This document shows, one piece after another, positions 55,292 through 64,000 of a stretch of 64,000 nucleotides of DNA. Position 1 is the first letter of the stretch, and each line of letters starts with the position of its first letter. The stretch comes from Lentisalinibacter sediminis (GTDB lineage: Bacteria > Pseudomonadota > Gammaproteobacteria > Steroidobacterales > Woeseiaceae): the NCBI RefSeq assembly GCF_040706615.1, contig NZ_JAPDRF010000003.1, positions 742,841 to 806,840 on the forward strand, written 5' to 3'. The position numbers were made by a program, and so were the translations under genes. The notes beneath the pieces are model-generated. The model searched no databases, had not been told where the DNA came from, and worked only from the letters and a program-made list of their open reading frames with translations.

Positions 55292-55687
55292 TTAGGAGAC
55301 GACGCAGAGAACCTCTCCGCCGATACCCTGCGCCCGGGCCTGCCGGTCACTCATGAGCCCGGCCGAGGTCGACACGATGGCCACGCCCAGGCCACCAAGT
55401 ACCCGCGGCAGCTCGTCCTTGCCCCGGTAGATGCGCAGCCCGGGACGGCTCACCCGCTGGATGCGCTCGATCACCGGCTCACCCTGGAAGTACTTCAGGT
55501 CGACGCTGAGCGTGCGCGAGGCACCCTCGCCCTCCACCGAGTAACCGGTGATGTAGCCTTCTTCCTTCAGCACCTCGGCCACGGCGGCCTTGATGGTGGA
55601 CGCCGGCATGGCGACGCTCACCTTGCGGGCCTTCTGACCATTGCGAATGCGGGTCAGCATGTCGGCGATGGGATCGGTCATGCTCAT
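55292..55687 (-). CDS. rpsH: 30S ribosomal protein S8
   Basis: A 131-residue central-domain binder and, in E. coli, repressor of the spc operon. It begins SMTDPIADMLTRIRNGQ and has SRPGLRIYRGKDELPRVLGGLGVAIVST and the C-terminal GGEVLCVV. It follows rpsN after 14 bases. Confidence 0.98.
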   Translation of the reverse strand: MSMTDPIADMLTRIRNGQKARKVSVAMPASTIKAAVAEVLKEEGYITGYSVEGEGASRTLSVDLKYFQGEPVIERIQRVSRPGLRIYRGKDELPRVLGGLGVAIVSTSAGLMSDRQARAQGIGGEVLCVVS

Positions 55688-55701
55688 ATCATCAACCTCT
55701 G

Positions 55702-56007
55702 TTACCAGCTCGCCTTCGTGAGACCCGGAATCTCGCCCTTCATGGCGGCTTCGCGCAGCTTGTTCCGCGCCAGGCCGAACTTGCGGTAATAGCCATGGGG
55801 GCGGCCCGTGATCGAACAGCGATTGCGCACCCGCACCGGGCTCGCATCCCGCGGCAGCGCCTGCAGCTTCGCCTGCGCGGCACGCCGCTCTTCGTCGGAG
55901 CTACCCGGGCTGGCGATGACCGCCTTCAGTTCTGCCCGCTTGCGCGCGTAGCGCTCCACCGTCTTCTGACGCTTGCGCTCGCGCTCTACCATCGATTTCT
56001 TTGCCAT
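55702..56007 (-). CDS. rpsN: 30S ribosomal protein S14
   Basis: A 101-residue S14 of the long zinc-free (C-) type: MAKKSMVERERKRQKTVER and the C-terminal RCSITGRPHGYYRKFGLARN. The CxxC pairs of the short form are absent. The frame is open far upstream over rplE, but the ATG at 56007 lies 14 bases after the rplE stop and matches the family. Confidence 0.97.
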   Translation of the reverse strand: MAKKSMVERERKRQKTVERYARKRAELKAVIASPGSSDEERRAAQAKLQALPRDASPVRVRNRCSITGRPHGYYRKFGLARNKLREAAMKGEIPGLTKASW

Positions 56008-56021
56008 CGGCTGGAACCTGT

Positions 56022-56561
<540 letters not shown>

Positions 56562-56587
56562 AGCTCTGTACTCGATGCGCGGCGTCC

Positions 56588-56905
56588 TCAGACGTCCACG
56601 ACCTCCTCATTCGACTTGAAATAGCGCACCCGCGAACCGTCCTCCAGGGTGCGGATGCCGATCCGGTCGCCCTTCTTGGTCTGCGGGTTGTAGACCATCA
56701 CGTTCGAGATATGCAGCGGCATCTCGCGGTCGACGATACCGCCAGGGACGCCCATGTTCGGGTTCGGGCGCTGATGCTTCTTGGCCACGTTCACGCCTTC
56801 GACGAGCACTCGCTCGTCGGGGTAGACGCGCAGCACGGTACCACGGCGGCCCTTGTCCTTGCCGGCGATCACGACGACTTCATCGCCTTTCCTGATCTTG
56901 TTCAT
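56588..56905 (-). CDS. rplX: 50S ribosomal protein L24
   Basis: A 105-residue assembly initiator with a KOW motif: MNKIRKGDEVVVIAGKDKGR. The ATG at 56905 begins family homology; 13 in-frame codons upstream overlap the rplN end and are not conserved. The gap to rplN is 35 bases. Confidence 0.97.
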   Translation of the reverse strand: MNKIRKGDEVVVIAGKDKGRRGTVLRVYPDERVLVEGVNVAKKHQRPNPNMGVPGGIVDREMPLHISNVMVYNPQTKKGDRIGIRTLEDGSRVRYFKSNEEVVDV

Positions 56906-56940
56906 TTCGCTCTCTCGTCCTCTCGGCCTGGTCTTCCCGG

Positions 56941-57309
56941 TCAAAGCACTTCCGGTGCCAGCGAGATGATCTTCATGAATCGACTGGTCCTGAGCTCACG
57001 GGTCACCGGGCCAAAGATACGGGTGCCGATGGGCTCCAAGCGGTTGTTCAGCAGCACCGCCGCGTTACCGTCGAAGCGGATCAGCGAGCCGTCCGGGCGG
57101 CGCACACCCTTGCGCGTACGCACGACGACGGCGTTGTAGATCTCGCCCTTCTTCACCTTGCCGCGCGGGATCGCATCCTTCACGCTGACCTTGATGATGT
57201 CGCCGACGTTGGCGTACCGGCGCTTGGAACCGCCCAGTACCTTGATGCACATGAGGCGTCGCGCACCGCTGTTGTCCGCGGCGTTCAGAACTGACTGCAT
57301 CTGAATCAT
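56941..57309 (-). CDS. rplN: 50S ribosomal protein L14
   Basis: A 122-residue protein starting MIQMQSVLNAADNSGARRLMCIKVLGG, with RRPDGSLIRFDGNAAVLLN and the C-terminal FMKIISLAPEVL. It begins the spc segment, 70 bases after rpsQ. It is the binding target of RsfS, encoded at 11559. Confidence 0.98.
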   Translation of the reverse strand: MIQMQSVLNAADNSGARRLMCIKVLGGSKRRYANVGDIIKVSVKDAIPRGKVKKGEIYNAVVVRTRKGVRRPDGSLIRFDGNAAVLLNNRLEPIGTRIFGPVTRELRTSRFMKIISLAPEVL

Positions 57310-57379
57310 TGCTGTAAATCCAATCCGGTATCTGTCTCAAAAACTGCCCGATCGACGGCTTCGTGCGTCCGTACCCGGG

Positions 57380-57652
57380 TCACTCCACCCGCGCCCGCTC
57401 GACGATGCCGACCACCTTCCACGCCTTGTGGCGGGAGATTGGGCGGCACTCGGCGATGGACACGCGGTCGCCCGGGCGGCACTCGTTGGCCTCGTCGTGG
57501 GCCATGACCTTGCTCGTGCGCCGGATGTACTTGCCATACACCGGATGACGGGTCAGCCGTTCGATCGCCACGGATACGGTCTTGTCCATCTTGCTCGACA
57601 CGACCCGGCCGGTCACCGTACGCGCGGTCTTCTGTTTCGTCTCGTCGTTCAT
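57380..57652 (-). CDS. rpsQ: 30S ribosomal protein S17
   Basis: A 90-residue OB-fold primary binder. ARTVTGRVVSSKMDKTVSVAIER and GDRVSIAECRPISRHKAWKVV are diagnostic. It overlaps rpmC by four bases (ATGA). It ends the S10 segment. Confidence 0.98.
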   Translation of the reverse strand: MNDETKQKTARTVTGRVVSSKMDKTVSVAIERLTRHPVYGKYIRRTSKVMAHDEANECRPGDRVSIAECRPISRHKAWKVVGIVERARVE

Positions 57653-57855
57653 TTGGCTTCACCCTGCGTGGAGACCTCGTTCAGGACTGTCTTCACACGC
57701 GCAATTTCCTTGCGGACGCGGCGGTACTCGTGGGGACGTGTCAGCTGGCCCGTGGCCTGCTGCAGGCGCAGGTTGAACTGCTCCTTGCGGAGCTTCAGCA
57801 GCTCCTCGCCCAGCTCCTCGGCCGTCTTGTCTCTCAGTTCACTCGCCTTCATCAC
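57649..57855 (-). CDS. rpmC: 50S ribosomal protein L29
   Basis: A 68-residue two-helix protein near the tunnel exit, docking SRP and trigger factor with L23. MKASELRDKTAEELGEELLK and LRLQQATGQLTRPHEYRRVRKEIAR match the family. It overlaps both rplP and rpsQ by four bases. Confidence 0.97.
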   Translation of the reverse strand: MMKASELRDKTAEELGEELLKLRKEQFNLRLQQATGQLTRPHEYRRVRKEIARVKTVLNEVSTQGEAK

Positions 57856-58265
57856 ATCACCTGACGGGACACGAACACCGTCTGCATCGGGATCTTGGCA
57901 GCCGCAAGGCGGAACGCTTCGCGCGCCACTTCCTCGCTGACGCCTTCCATCTCGTAGAGCACGCGGCCCGGCTGGATCTGAGCCACCCAGTACTCGACGT
58001 TACCCTTGCCCTTGCCCTGGCGTACTTCCAGGGGCTTCTTGCTGATCGGCTTGTCCGGGAATACCCGGATCCAGATCTTGCCGCCGCGCTTGATGTGCCG
58101 GGTCATGGCACGACGGGCCGCCTCGATCTGGCGCGCCGTCAGCCGGCCGCGACCCACCGCCTTCAGCCCGTACTCGCCGAAGGCCACCGTATTGCCCCGC
58201 TGCGCCAGGCCGCGGTTACGGCCCTTCTGCTGCTTGCGGAATTTGGTTCGTTTTGGCTGCAACAT
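57852..58265 (-). CDS. rplP: 50S ribosomal protein L16
   Basis: A 137-residue protein at the A-site tRNA and peptidyl-transferase centre. It starts MLQPKRTKFRKQQKGRNRG and has ARRAMTRHIKRGGKIWIRVFP and MEGVSEEVAREAFRLAAAKIP. It lies 12 bases after rpsC. Confidence 0.98.
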   Translation of the reverse strand: MLQPKRTKFRKQQKGRNRGLAQRGNTVAFGEYGLKAVGRGRLTARQIEAARRAMTRHIKRGGKIWIRVFPDKPISKKPLEVRQGKGKGNVEYWVAQIQPGRVLYEMEGVSEEVAREAFRLAAAKIPMQTVFVSRQVM

Positions 58266-58277
58266 CTCCGCGGCTCC

Positions 58278-58964
58278 CTATCTCGAGCTCGTCGCCTGTT
58301 CGGCGGCTTCCTGGATGACCTCGTTCTTGTCCAGGATCTCACCCTTGAATATCCACACCTTCACGCCGATCACGCCGTAGGTGGTCTTCGCCTCGGCCAG
58401 GCCGTAGTCGATCTCGGCCCGCAGCGTGTGCAGCGGCACGCGGCCTTCCCGGTACCACTCCGAGCGGGCGATCTCCGCGCCGTTCAACCGGCCGCCGACT
58501 TTCACCTTCACGCCCTCTGCACCCACGCGCATCGTGTTGGTGACCGCACGTTTCATCGCGCGGCGGAACATCACGCGGCGCTCGAGTTGCTGGGCGATGC
58601 CCTCGGCGACGAGCTGGGCGTCCATCTCGGGCTTGCGGATCTCGGAGATGTTGATGCGCACGTCGCCGAGCGGCATGCCCACCATCTGCGCGACCTGCGA
58701 GCGCAGTTTCTCGATGTCCTCGCCTTTCTTGCCGATGACGATACCCGGCCGCGCCGTGTGGATCGTGATATTGACCTTCTTGGCCGGACGCTCGATCTGA
58801 ATCTTGCTGACGGAGGCATCCTTCAGCTTCTCCTTGATGAAGGTACGGACGTCGTGGTCCGTCTTCACATAGCCGGGGAAACTCTGCGTGTCGGCATACC
58901 ACTTCGACGTCCAGTCGGTCGTGATACCCAGGCGGATGCCCGTCGGATGTACTTTCTGCCCCAT
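58278..58964 (-). CDS. rpsC: 30S ribosomal protein S3
   Basis: A 228-residue protein with KH type 2 and S3 C-terminal domains, part of the mRNA entry helicase. MGQKVHPTGIRLGITTDWTS starts it; GIVIGKKGEDIEKLR is the KH GxxG motif. It lies 11 bases after rplV. Confidence 0.98.
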   Translation of the reverse strand: MGQKVHPTGIRLGITTDWTSKWYADTQSFPGYVKTDHDVRTFIKEKLKDASVSKIQIERPAKKVNITIHTARPGIVIGKKGEDIEKLRSQVAQMVGMPLGDVRINISEIRKPEMDAQLVAEGIAQQLERRVMFRRAMKRAVTNTMRVGAEGVKVKVGGRLNGAEIARSEWYREGRVPLHTLRAEIDYGLAEAKTTYGVIGVKVWIFKGEILDKNEVIQEAAEQATSSR

Positions 58965-58975
58965 TATGCGTCCTG

Positions 58976-59308
58976 TTACTCGTCTGCCACCCGGATGGTG
59001 ATATGACTGTTGCGTTTGATGATCCGCGCACCGCGGCCCTTCGCACGGGCACGATAGCGGCGGAATGAGGGCGCCTCGTTCACCTCGATGGCGGCGATAC
59101 GCAGCTCGTCGATATCGGCACCGTGATTATGCTCCGCATTCGCGATGGCGGACTCGAGTACCTTCTTGACGATCCGCGCCCCCTTCTTGGGCATGAACGC
59201 CAGCGTCTTCAGCGCGCCATCCACCGTCTTGCCGCGGATGGTGTCCGCGACCAGCCGGCATTTCTGCGGCGAGATGCGCGCGTAGCGCAGTGTTGCTGCA
59301 ACCTGCAT
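58976..59308 (-). CDS. rplV: 50S ribosomal protein L22
   Basis: A 110-residue tunnel-lining protein whose beta-hairpin is a macrolide contact. YARISPQKCRLVADTIRGK and the C-terminal PSFRRYRARAKGRGARIIKR hairpin are clear. It is 11 bases after rpsS. Confidence 0.98.
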   Translation of the reverse strand: MQVAATLRYARISPQKCRLVADTIRGKTVDGALKTLAFMPKKGARIVKKVLESAIANAEHNHGADIDELRIAAIEVNEAPSFRRYRARAKGRGARIIKRNSHITIRVADE

Positions 59309-59319
59309 CAGCCGTCTCC

Positions 59320-59595
59320 TCAGCGCTTCGTCTTGCGATCGCCGGAGTGACCCTTGAAGGTCCGGGTGATCGCGAACTCGCCCAACTTGTGACCCACCAT
59401 GTTCTCCGATATCAGGACCGGCACATGCTGGCGCCCGTTATGCACGGCGATGGTCAGACCGACCATGTCCGGCAGGATCATCGAGCGCCGCGACCATGTC
59501 CTGATCGGGCGGCGGTCGTTGCTCTCCACAGCCGTCTGCACCTTCTTCTGGAGGTGGACGTCTACGAAAGGACCTTTCTTAACCGAGCGTGGCAT
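59320..59595 (-). CDS. rpsS: 30S ribosomal protein S19
   Basis: A 91-residue head protein. MPRSVKKGPFVDVHLQKKV, the motif TWSRRSMILPDMVGLTIAVHNG and the C-terminal FAITRTFKGHSGDRK are typical. It lies 15 bases after rplB. Confidence 0.98.
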   Translation of the reverse strand: MPRSVKKGPFVDVHLQKKVQTAVESNDRRPIRTWSRRSMILPDMVGLTIAVHNGRQHVPVLISENMVGHKLGEFAITRTFKGHSGDRKTKR

Positions 59596-59610
59596 CTTTC
59601 AAACCCTGTA

Positions 59611-60447
59611 TTACTTCTGCTTGCGGCGCTTGCGGCGGCGCACGATCATCGAATCCGTGCGCTTGTTCTTGCGCGTCTTGTAGCCCTTGGTGGGCACGCC
59701 CCACGGGGTCACCGGATGGCGGCCGCCGGAAGTCCTGCCCTCGCCGCCGCCATGGGGGTGGTCGACCGGGTTCATGACCACACCGCGCACGGTCGGGCGC
59801 ACACCTTTCCAGCGCTTCGCGCCGGCCTTGCCGAGCTTGCGCAGGTTGTGCTCGCCGTGGCCCACCTCGCCGATGGTGGCCCGGCACTCCGAGTGGATGC
59901 GCCGCATCTCGCCGGAGCGCAGCCGCAACGTCGCGTAGGTGCCCTCGCGGGCCGCGAGCTGGGCCGAGGCACCGGCCGAGCGCATCATCTGCGCGCCCTT
60001 GCCCGGCTTCATCTCGACGCAGTGGACGACCGTGCCGACCGGGATGCTGCGCAGCGGCAGGGCGTTGCCCGGCTTGATCGGCGCGTCCTCGCCCGACAGC
60101 ACCGTCTGGCCGGCGCTCACGCCCTTCGGCGCGAGGATGTAGCGCCACTCGCCGTCGGTGTACTTGACCAGCGCCAGGTGAGCACTGCGGTTCGGGTCGT
60201 ATTCGATGCGCTCGACCGTTCCCGGGATGCCGTCCTTGTTGCGCTTGAAGTCCACGATACGGTAGCGCTGCTTGTGCCCGCCGCCCTGGTGGCGCACCGT
60301 GATGCGGCCCTTGTTGTTGCGGCCGCCGGTCTTCGACTTCTTGGCCAGCAACGGGCCGTAGGGCTCGCCCTTGTACAGCTCGGGCGTACGCACCTTGACG
60401 ACGAAACGCCGGCCGGCGGATGTCGGTTTTGCTTTCTGCAGTGGCAT
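59611..60447 (-). CDS. rplB: 50S ribosomal protein L2
   Basis: A 278-residue protein needed for subunit association and peptidyl-transferase activity. The conserved KSKTGGRNNKGRITVRHQGG and the active-region MNPVDHPHGGGEGR, with the key histidine, are intact. It lies 15 bases after rplW. Confidence 0.98.
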   Translation of the reverse strand: MPLQKAKPTSAGRRFVVKVRTPELYKGEPYGPLLAKKSKTGGRNNKGRITVRHQGGGHKQRYRIVDFKRNKDGIPGTVERIEYDPNRSAHLALVKYTDGEWRYILAPKGVSAGQTVLSGEDAPIKPGNALPLRSIPVGTVVHCVEMKPGKGAQMMRSAGASAQLAAREGTYATLRLRSGEMRRIHSECRATIGEVGHGEHNLRKLGKAGAKRWKGVRPTVRGVVMNPVDHPHGGGEGRTSGGRHPVTPWGVPTKGYKTRKNKRTDSMIVRRRKRRKQK

Positions 60448-60462
60448 TCTTCTGGACCCCTG

Positions 60463-60771
60463 TTACTCAGCGCCGAGGAAGTCGATGTCGCTGCCCTCGG
60501 CCAGCTTCACGTACGCCTTCTTCCACGCCGGGCGCTTGCCGATGGTCTGGCCGAAGCGCTTGAACTTGCCCTTGTGGTTGACCACCTGCACACCCGCTAC
60601 CTCGACCTCGAAAAGCATCTCGACCGCTGCCCGGATCTCCTGCTTGGTCGCGTCCCGGCGCACCCGGAACACCACCTGGTTGTCACGCTCGCCCACAGTC
60701 GTGGTCTTCTCGGAGATGTGCGGCCCGAGGACTACGTTCATCAGTCTTTCCTGGCGTGCGATGGCGCTCAT
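60463..60771 (-). CDS. rplW: 50S ribosomal protein L23
   Basis: A 102-residue tunnel-exit docking site for trigger factor and SRP. NVVLGPHISEKTTTVGE and VEVAGVQVVNHKGKFKRFGQ match L23. Its ATG overlaps the rplD stop by four bases. Confidence 0.97.
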   Translation of the reverse strand: MSAIARQERLMNVVLGPHISEKTTTVGERDNQVVFRVRRDATKQEIRAAVEMLFEVEVAGVQVVNHKGKFKRFGQTIGKRPAWKKAYVKLAEGSDIDFLGAE

Positions 60772-61373
60772 GACAGACGCTCCTCGATCAGTTTCAGCGC
60801 GGGCACGGTGATCAGCACCTTTTCGAAGCGCATCAGCGCGACCGGATCAACGGCCGCCACGTCGCAGATGCCCACGTTCTTCAGATTGCGTGCCGCCAGG
60901 TAGACCTTCTCGTCGAACGCCTCGTTGACGATCAGCACGTCGTCCAGCCCCAGCGACTTCAGCTTGCCGGCCAGCTCCTTCGTCTTCGGCGCCTCCAGAG
61001 TGAGCTCGCCGGTGACCACCAGGCGCTCCTGACGGATCAGCTCGGAGAGCACCGACTTCAGGGCACCGCGGTACATCTTGCGGTTGACCTTCTGCTCGAA
61101 GCTCCGCGGCCTGGCGGCGAACGTGCGGCCACCGCCGACCCAGATGGGGCTGCGGATCGTGCCCGCGCGAGCCCGGCCCGTTCCCTTCTGCCGCCACGGC
61201 TTGGCGCCGCCGCCGCGCACGTCGGAGCGGTTCTTCTGCGCCTTCGTGCCGGCACGGGCACCGGCCAGGTAGGCCGTAACGACCTGGTGCACGAGCGACT
61301 CGTTGTAGCTGGCGCCGAAGGTGTCTTCCGAGACCTCGACGCTGCCGCCGGCATCGGCGAGTTTCAGTTCCAT
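60768..61373 (-). CDS. rplD: 50S ribosomal protein L4
   Basis: A 201-residue tunnel protein; in E. coli also the repressor of its operon through the S10 leader. I chose MELKLADAG (ATG 61373, AAGG seven bases upstream) because family members begin MEL; an ATG two codons earlier (61379) overlaps the rplC stop as ATGA and is possible. The extended loop KPWRQKGTGRARAGTIRSP and KMYRGALKSVLSEL are diagnostic. See the leader at 62045-62328. Confidence 0.97.
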   Translation of the reverse strand: MELKLADAGGSVEVSEDTFGASYNESLVHQVVTAYLAGARAGTKAQKNRSDVRGGGAKPWRQKGTGRARAGTIRSPIWVGGGRTFAARPRSFEQKVNRKMYRGALKSVLSELIRQERLVVTGELTLEAPKTKELAGKLKSLGLDDVLIVNEAFDEKVYLAARNLKNVGICDVAAVDPVALMRFEKVLITVPALKLIEERLS

Positions 61374-61375
61374 CG

Positions 61376-62044
61376 TCATGCCTTGCTACCCTCGCTACCT
61401 GCGCGCGCCTTGATGGCAGGCTGCACGATGACGCGGCCACCGCGGTGGCCGGGGACCGCCCCCTTGACCAGGATCAGGTTGCGCTCGGCATCCACCCGGA
61501 CAACCTCCAGGTTCTGGGTGGTGCGGCGCACGTTGCCCATCTGGCCGGCCATCTTCTTGCCCTTGAACACGCGGCCCGGCGTCTGGTTCTGACCGATCGA
61601 GCCGGGCACCCGGTGGGCAAGCGAGTTGCCGTGGGTGGCGTCCTGGGTCCGGAAATTGTGCCGCTTGACCGTACCGGCAAAGCCCTTGCCGATGGTCGTG
61701 CCGATCACGTCGACCTTCTGGCCGACCTCGAACCGGTCCACGCGGATCTCGGCACCCGGCGCCAGCTCCTCATCCGCCGGCGCCTCGTCCAGGCGGAATT
61801 CGCGCAGGGAGTCGCCCGCATCGACCTTGGCGGCCGCGAACTGCCCGGCCCGGGGCCTGGACACGCGCGAGGACTTCGCGCTGCCGGAGGTGACCTGGAG
61901 CGCGTGATAACCGTCACGCTCCAGCGACTTCACCTGCGTGATGCGATTTGGCAGCGCCTCGATCACGGTGACCGGCACAGAACTGCCGTCCTCCGTGAAG
62001 ATGCGCGTCATGCCGCACTTGCGGCCAACGATTCCGATAGCCAT
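61376..62044 (-). CDS. rplC: 50S ribosomal protein L3
   Basis: A 222-residue early-assembly protein near the peptidyl-transferase centre. It begins MAIGIVGRKCGMTRIFTEDG; the hallmark FAGTVKRHNFRTQDATHGNS and PGRVFKGKKMAGQMG follow. The ATG at 62044 has a GGGAAAG-type site. Unlike E. coli, 322 bases with a promoter and leader separate it from rpsJ. Confidence 0.97.
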   Translation of the reverse strand: MAIGIVGRKCGMTRIFTEDGSSVPVTVIEALPNRITQVKSLERDGYHALQVTSGSAKSSRVSRPRAGQFAAAKVDAGDSLREFRLDEAPADEELAPGAEIRVDRFEVGQKVDVIGTTIGKGFAGTVKRHNFRTQDATHGNSLAHRVPGSIGQNQTPGRVFKGKKMAGQMGNVRRTTQNLEVVRVDAERNLILVKGAVPGHRGGRVIVQPAIKARAGSEGSKA

Positions 62045-62328
62045 CTGAGACTTTCCCGTCGTGTGCCTGCTCCGGTTGGCCGGCACCCTCTTTTCAACAA
62101 TGAAACAATCAACCTTCACCGCGATGACTACGATTGGCCATCGCTGCCTCTCGCGAGGTCAAGACACGCGAAAGGGGCCAGCTCTTCGCTAGACCCTCAC
62201 CGGGTCTGCGGAACTGACCCCCACGCCGGCCGAAGCCGATGTGCCCGGGATTTGCCGTTTACGCCGCATGCGGCGGCGTCGCTGTCTGAGGATCAGGCCG
62301 ACTCCCGGCCCGGCCTGATCCCGAAGGA
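62045..62328 (-). promoter_or_regulatory. structured leader upstream of rplC (candidate L4-type autoregulatory leader)
   Basis: About 285 bases between the promoter at 62336 and rplC. Inverted repeats seen: GGATCAGGCC/GGCCTGATCC (62290-62299/62312-62321); palindrome CGCCGCATGCGGCG (62262-62275); and a nested pair, 62214-62221 with 62174-62181 (seven pairs plus one wobble) enclosing AGACCC/GGGTCT (62191-62196/62202-62207). Two tiny ORFs are possible: 62269-62189 (26 codons) and 62141-62109 (MANRSHRGEG, with AGAGG upstream). In E. coli, L4 represses through such a leader; that role here is inference. Confidence 0.45.
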
Positions 62329-62335
62329 GCCCGCT

Positions 62336-62363
62336 ATTATAACAAGTCGGGCGCCATGTTCAA
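62336..62363 (-). promoter_or_regulatory. sigma70-type promoter upstream of rplC
   Basis: On the minus strand, TTGAAC (62363-62358) and a perfect TATAAT (62341-62336) are 16 bases apart, just after the rpsJ stop. Start of transcription would be near 62329. The AT-rich stretch on either side (AATTAGAAATTG) is unlike the GC-rich surroundings, as for a strong ribosomal promoter. Confidence 0.65.
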
Positions 62364-62366
62364 TTT

Positions 62367-62681
62367 CTAATTCAACTTGATCTGGACGTCCACGCCCGCC
62401 GGCAGCTCGAGCTTCATCAGCGCGTCCACCGTCTTGTCCGTGGGATCCACGATATCCATCAGCCGCTTGTGGGTGCGCAGCTCGTACTGGTCGCGCGCGT
62501 CCTTGTTGACGTGGGGCGAGATCAGCACCGTCCAGCGCTCCTTCTTCGTGGGCAGAGGCACCGGGCCCTTGACCGTAGCGCCGGTGCGTTTCGCCGTCTC
62601 CACGATCTCCCGGGCCGACGTGTCGATCAGCCGGTGGTCGAAGGCCTTGAGGCGGATTCGGATGTTCTGGTTCGTTGCCAT
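62367..62681 (-). CDS. rpsJ: 30S ribosomal protein S10
   Basis: A 104-residue head protein that also acts with NusB in antitermination. RIRLKAFDHRLIDTSAREIVETAKRTGA and the tRNA-side loop GPVPLPTKKERWTVLISPHVNK are typical. The ATG at 62681 begins homology; the open frame upstream is REP sequence. It follows tuf after 111 bases filled by REP units, and is separated from rplC by a promoter and leader. Confidence 0.97.
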   Translation of the reverse strand: MATNQNIRIRLKAFDHRLIDTSAREIVETAKRTGATVKGPVPLPTKKERWTVLISPHVNKDARDQYELRTHKRLMDIVDPTDKTVDALMKLELPAGVDVQIKLN

Positions 62682-62696
62682 GCTATTTCTCTGATG

Positions 62697-62791
62697 GATC
62701 GGGCCTGAAGGCCCTCCTACATGCTGATCGAGGGATGTGGGAGGGGCTTTAGCCCCGATTCGATATCGGGCCTGGAGGCCCTCCCACATTG
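62697..62791. repeat. cluster of three REP units between tuf and rpsJ (copy D)
   Basis: Three units occupy the gap: ATCGGGCCTGAAGGCCC (from 62698), an inverted one with core GGGGCTTTAGCCCC (62744-62757), and ATCGGGCCTGGAGGCCC (from 62765), each flanked by CTCCTAC or CTCCCAC on the proper side. The last ends two bases before the tuf stop codon region, so as RNA they form hairpins at the tuf 3' end. None of the larger composite ends is present. Confidence 0.75.
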
Positions 62792-62792
62792 T

Positions 62793-63983
<1,191 letters not shown>

Positions 63984-64000
63984 CTCTGCCTACCTTTCAG

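Noticed and set aside
62697..62791. REP cluster as a CRISPR array
   Set aside because: Units are palindromic, alternate in orientation, and are separated by irregular short spacers; there are no cas genes.

Overview
The window is GC-rich (about two thirds G+C by eye), densely coded chromosomal DNA. The gene families and their order point to a gammaproteobacterium: leuS-lptE, holA-nadD-rsfS-rlmH, maf-rng-yhdP-tldD, miaB-phoH-ybeY-corC-lnt, ssb-MFS-uvrA, a YcaR/Trm112-like protein, and the full S10-spc-alpha ribosomal cluster. A Chromatiales/Ectothiorhodospiraceae-type host is my guess only; no rRNA lies in the window. I found no tRNA, rRNA, CRISPR array, transposase or prophage gene.

Layout. 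1-3.5 kb (+): end of purE, purK, then an ExeA-type AAA ATPase fused to an FHA domain, and two tiny minus-strand ORFs. 3.5-14 kb (-): a compact run trm112-like, holA, nadD, rsfS, rlmH, maf, rng, yhdP, tldD (DNA polymerase clamp loading, NAD synthesis, ribosome maturation and silencing, RNA processing, envelope lipid transport, proteolysis). 14-21 kb: a MerC-like membrane protein (+), the unit cysS-sufE-yidD-membrane/TPR protein (-), and hisI plus a secreted S9 peptidase (+). 20.5-32 kb (-): sat-cysC, miaB, phoH-like, ybeY, corC, lnt, leuS, lptE, a small HExxH protein and a membrane protein. 32-37 kb: ssb and an MFS carrier (-) divergent from uvrA (+). 37-43 kb: trpS plus an LprI-like lipoprotein, gamma-glutamyltransferase, a Xaa-Pro dipeptidase, and an SDR overlapping phhB. 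43-47.4 kb (+): an RND efflux adaptor and pump. 48.6-64 kb (-): tuf, rpsJ, then rplC through rplQ, with secY and rpoA.

The most unusual content is intergenic. At least eight REP-like units (core GGGCCTGAAGGCCC or GGGGCTnnAGCCCC, with a TAGGAGG/GGGAGG flank) sit at gene ends. Two of them cap a larger repeated element of about 230-270 nt (36940-37169 and 48384-48650). This element has conserved ends and a 21-bp inverted-repeat stem. The stem sequence differs at nine positions between the two copies, and all nine changes are matched on the opposite arm, so pairing is kept. A third left end (48349-48369) and right end (47400-47455), both in minus orientation, enclose a lower-GC orphan gene. This suggests a cargo-bearing version of the same element. 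I regard this family as the best candidate for something undescribed.

A second point is regulatory. A good sigma70-type promoter and a structured leader of about 285 nt lie between rpsJ and rplC rather than upstream of rpsJ, so rpsJ appears to belong to the tuf transcript while rplC starts the S10-like unit.
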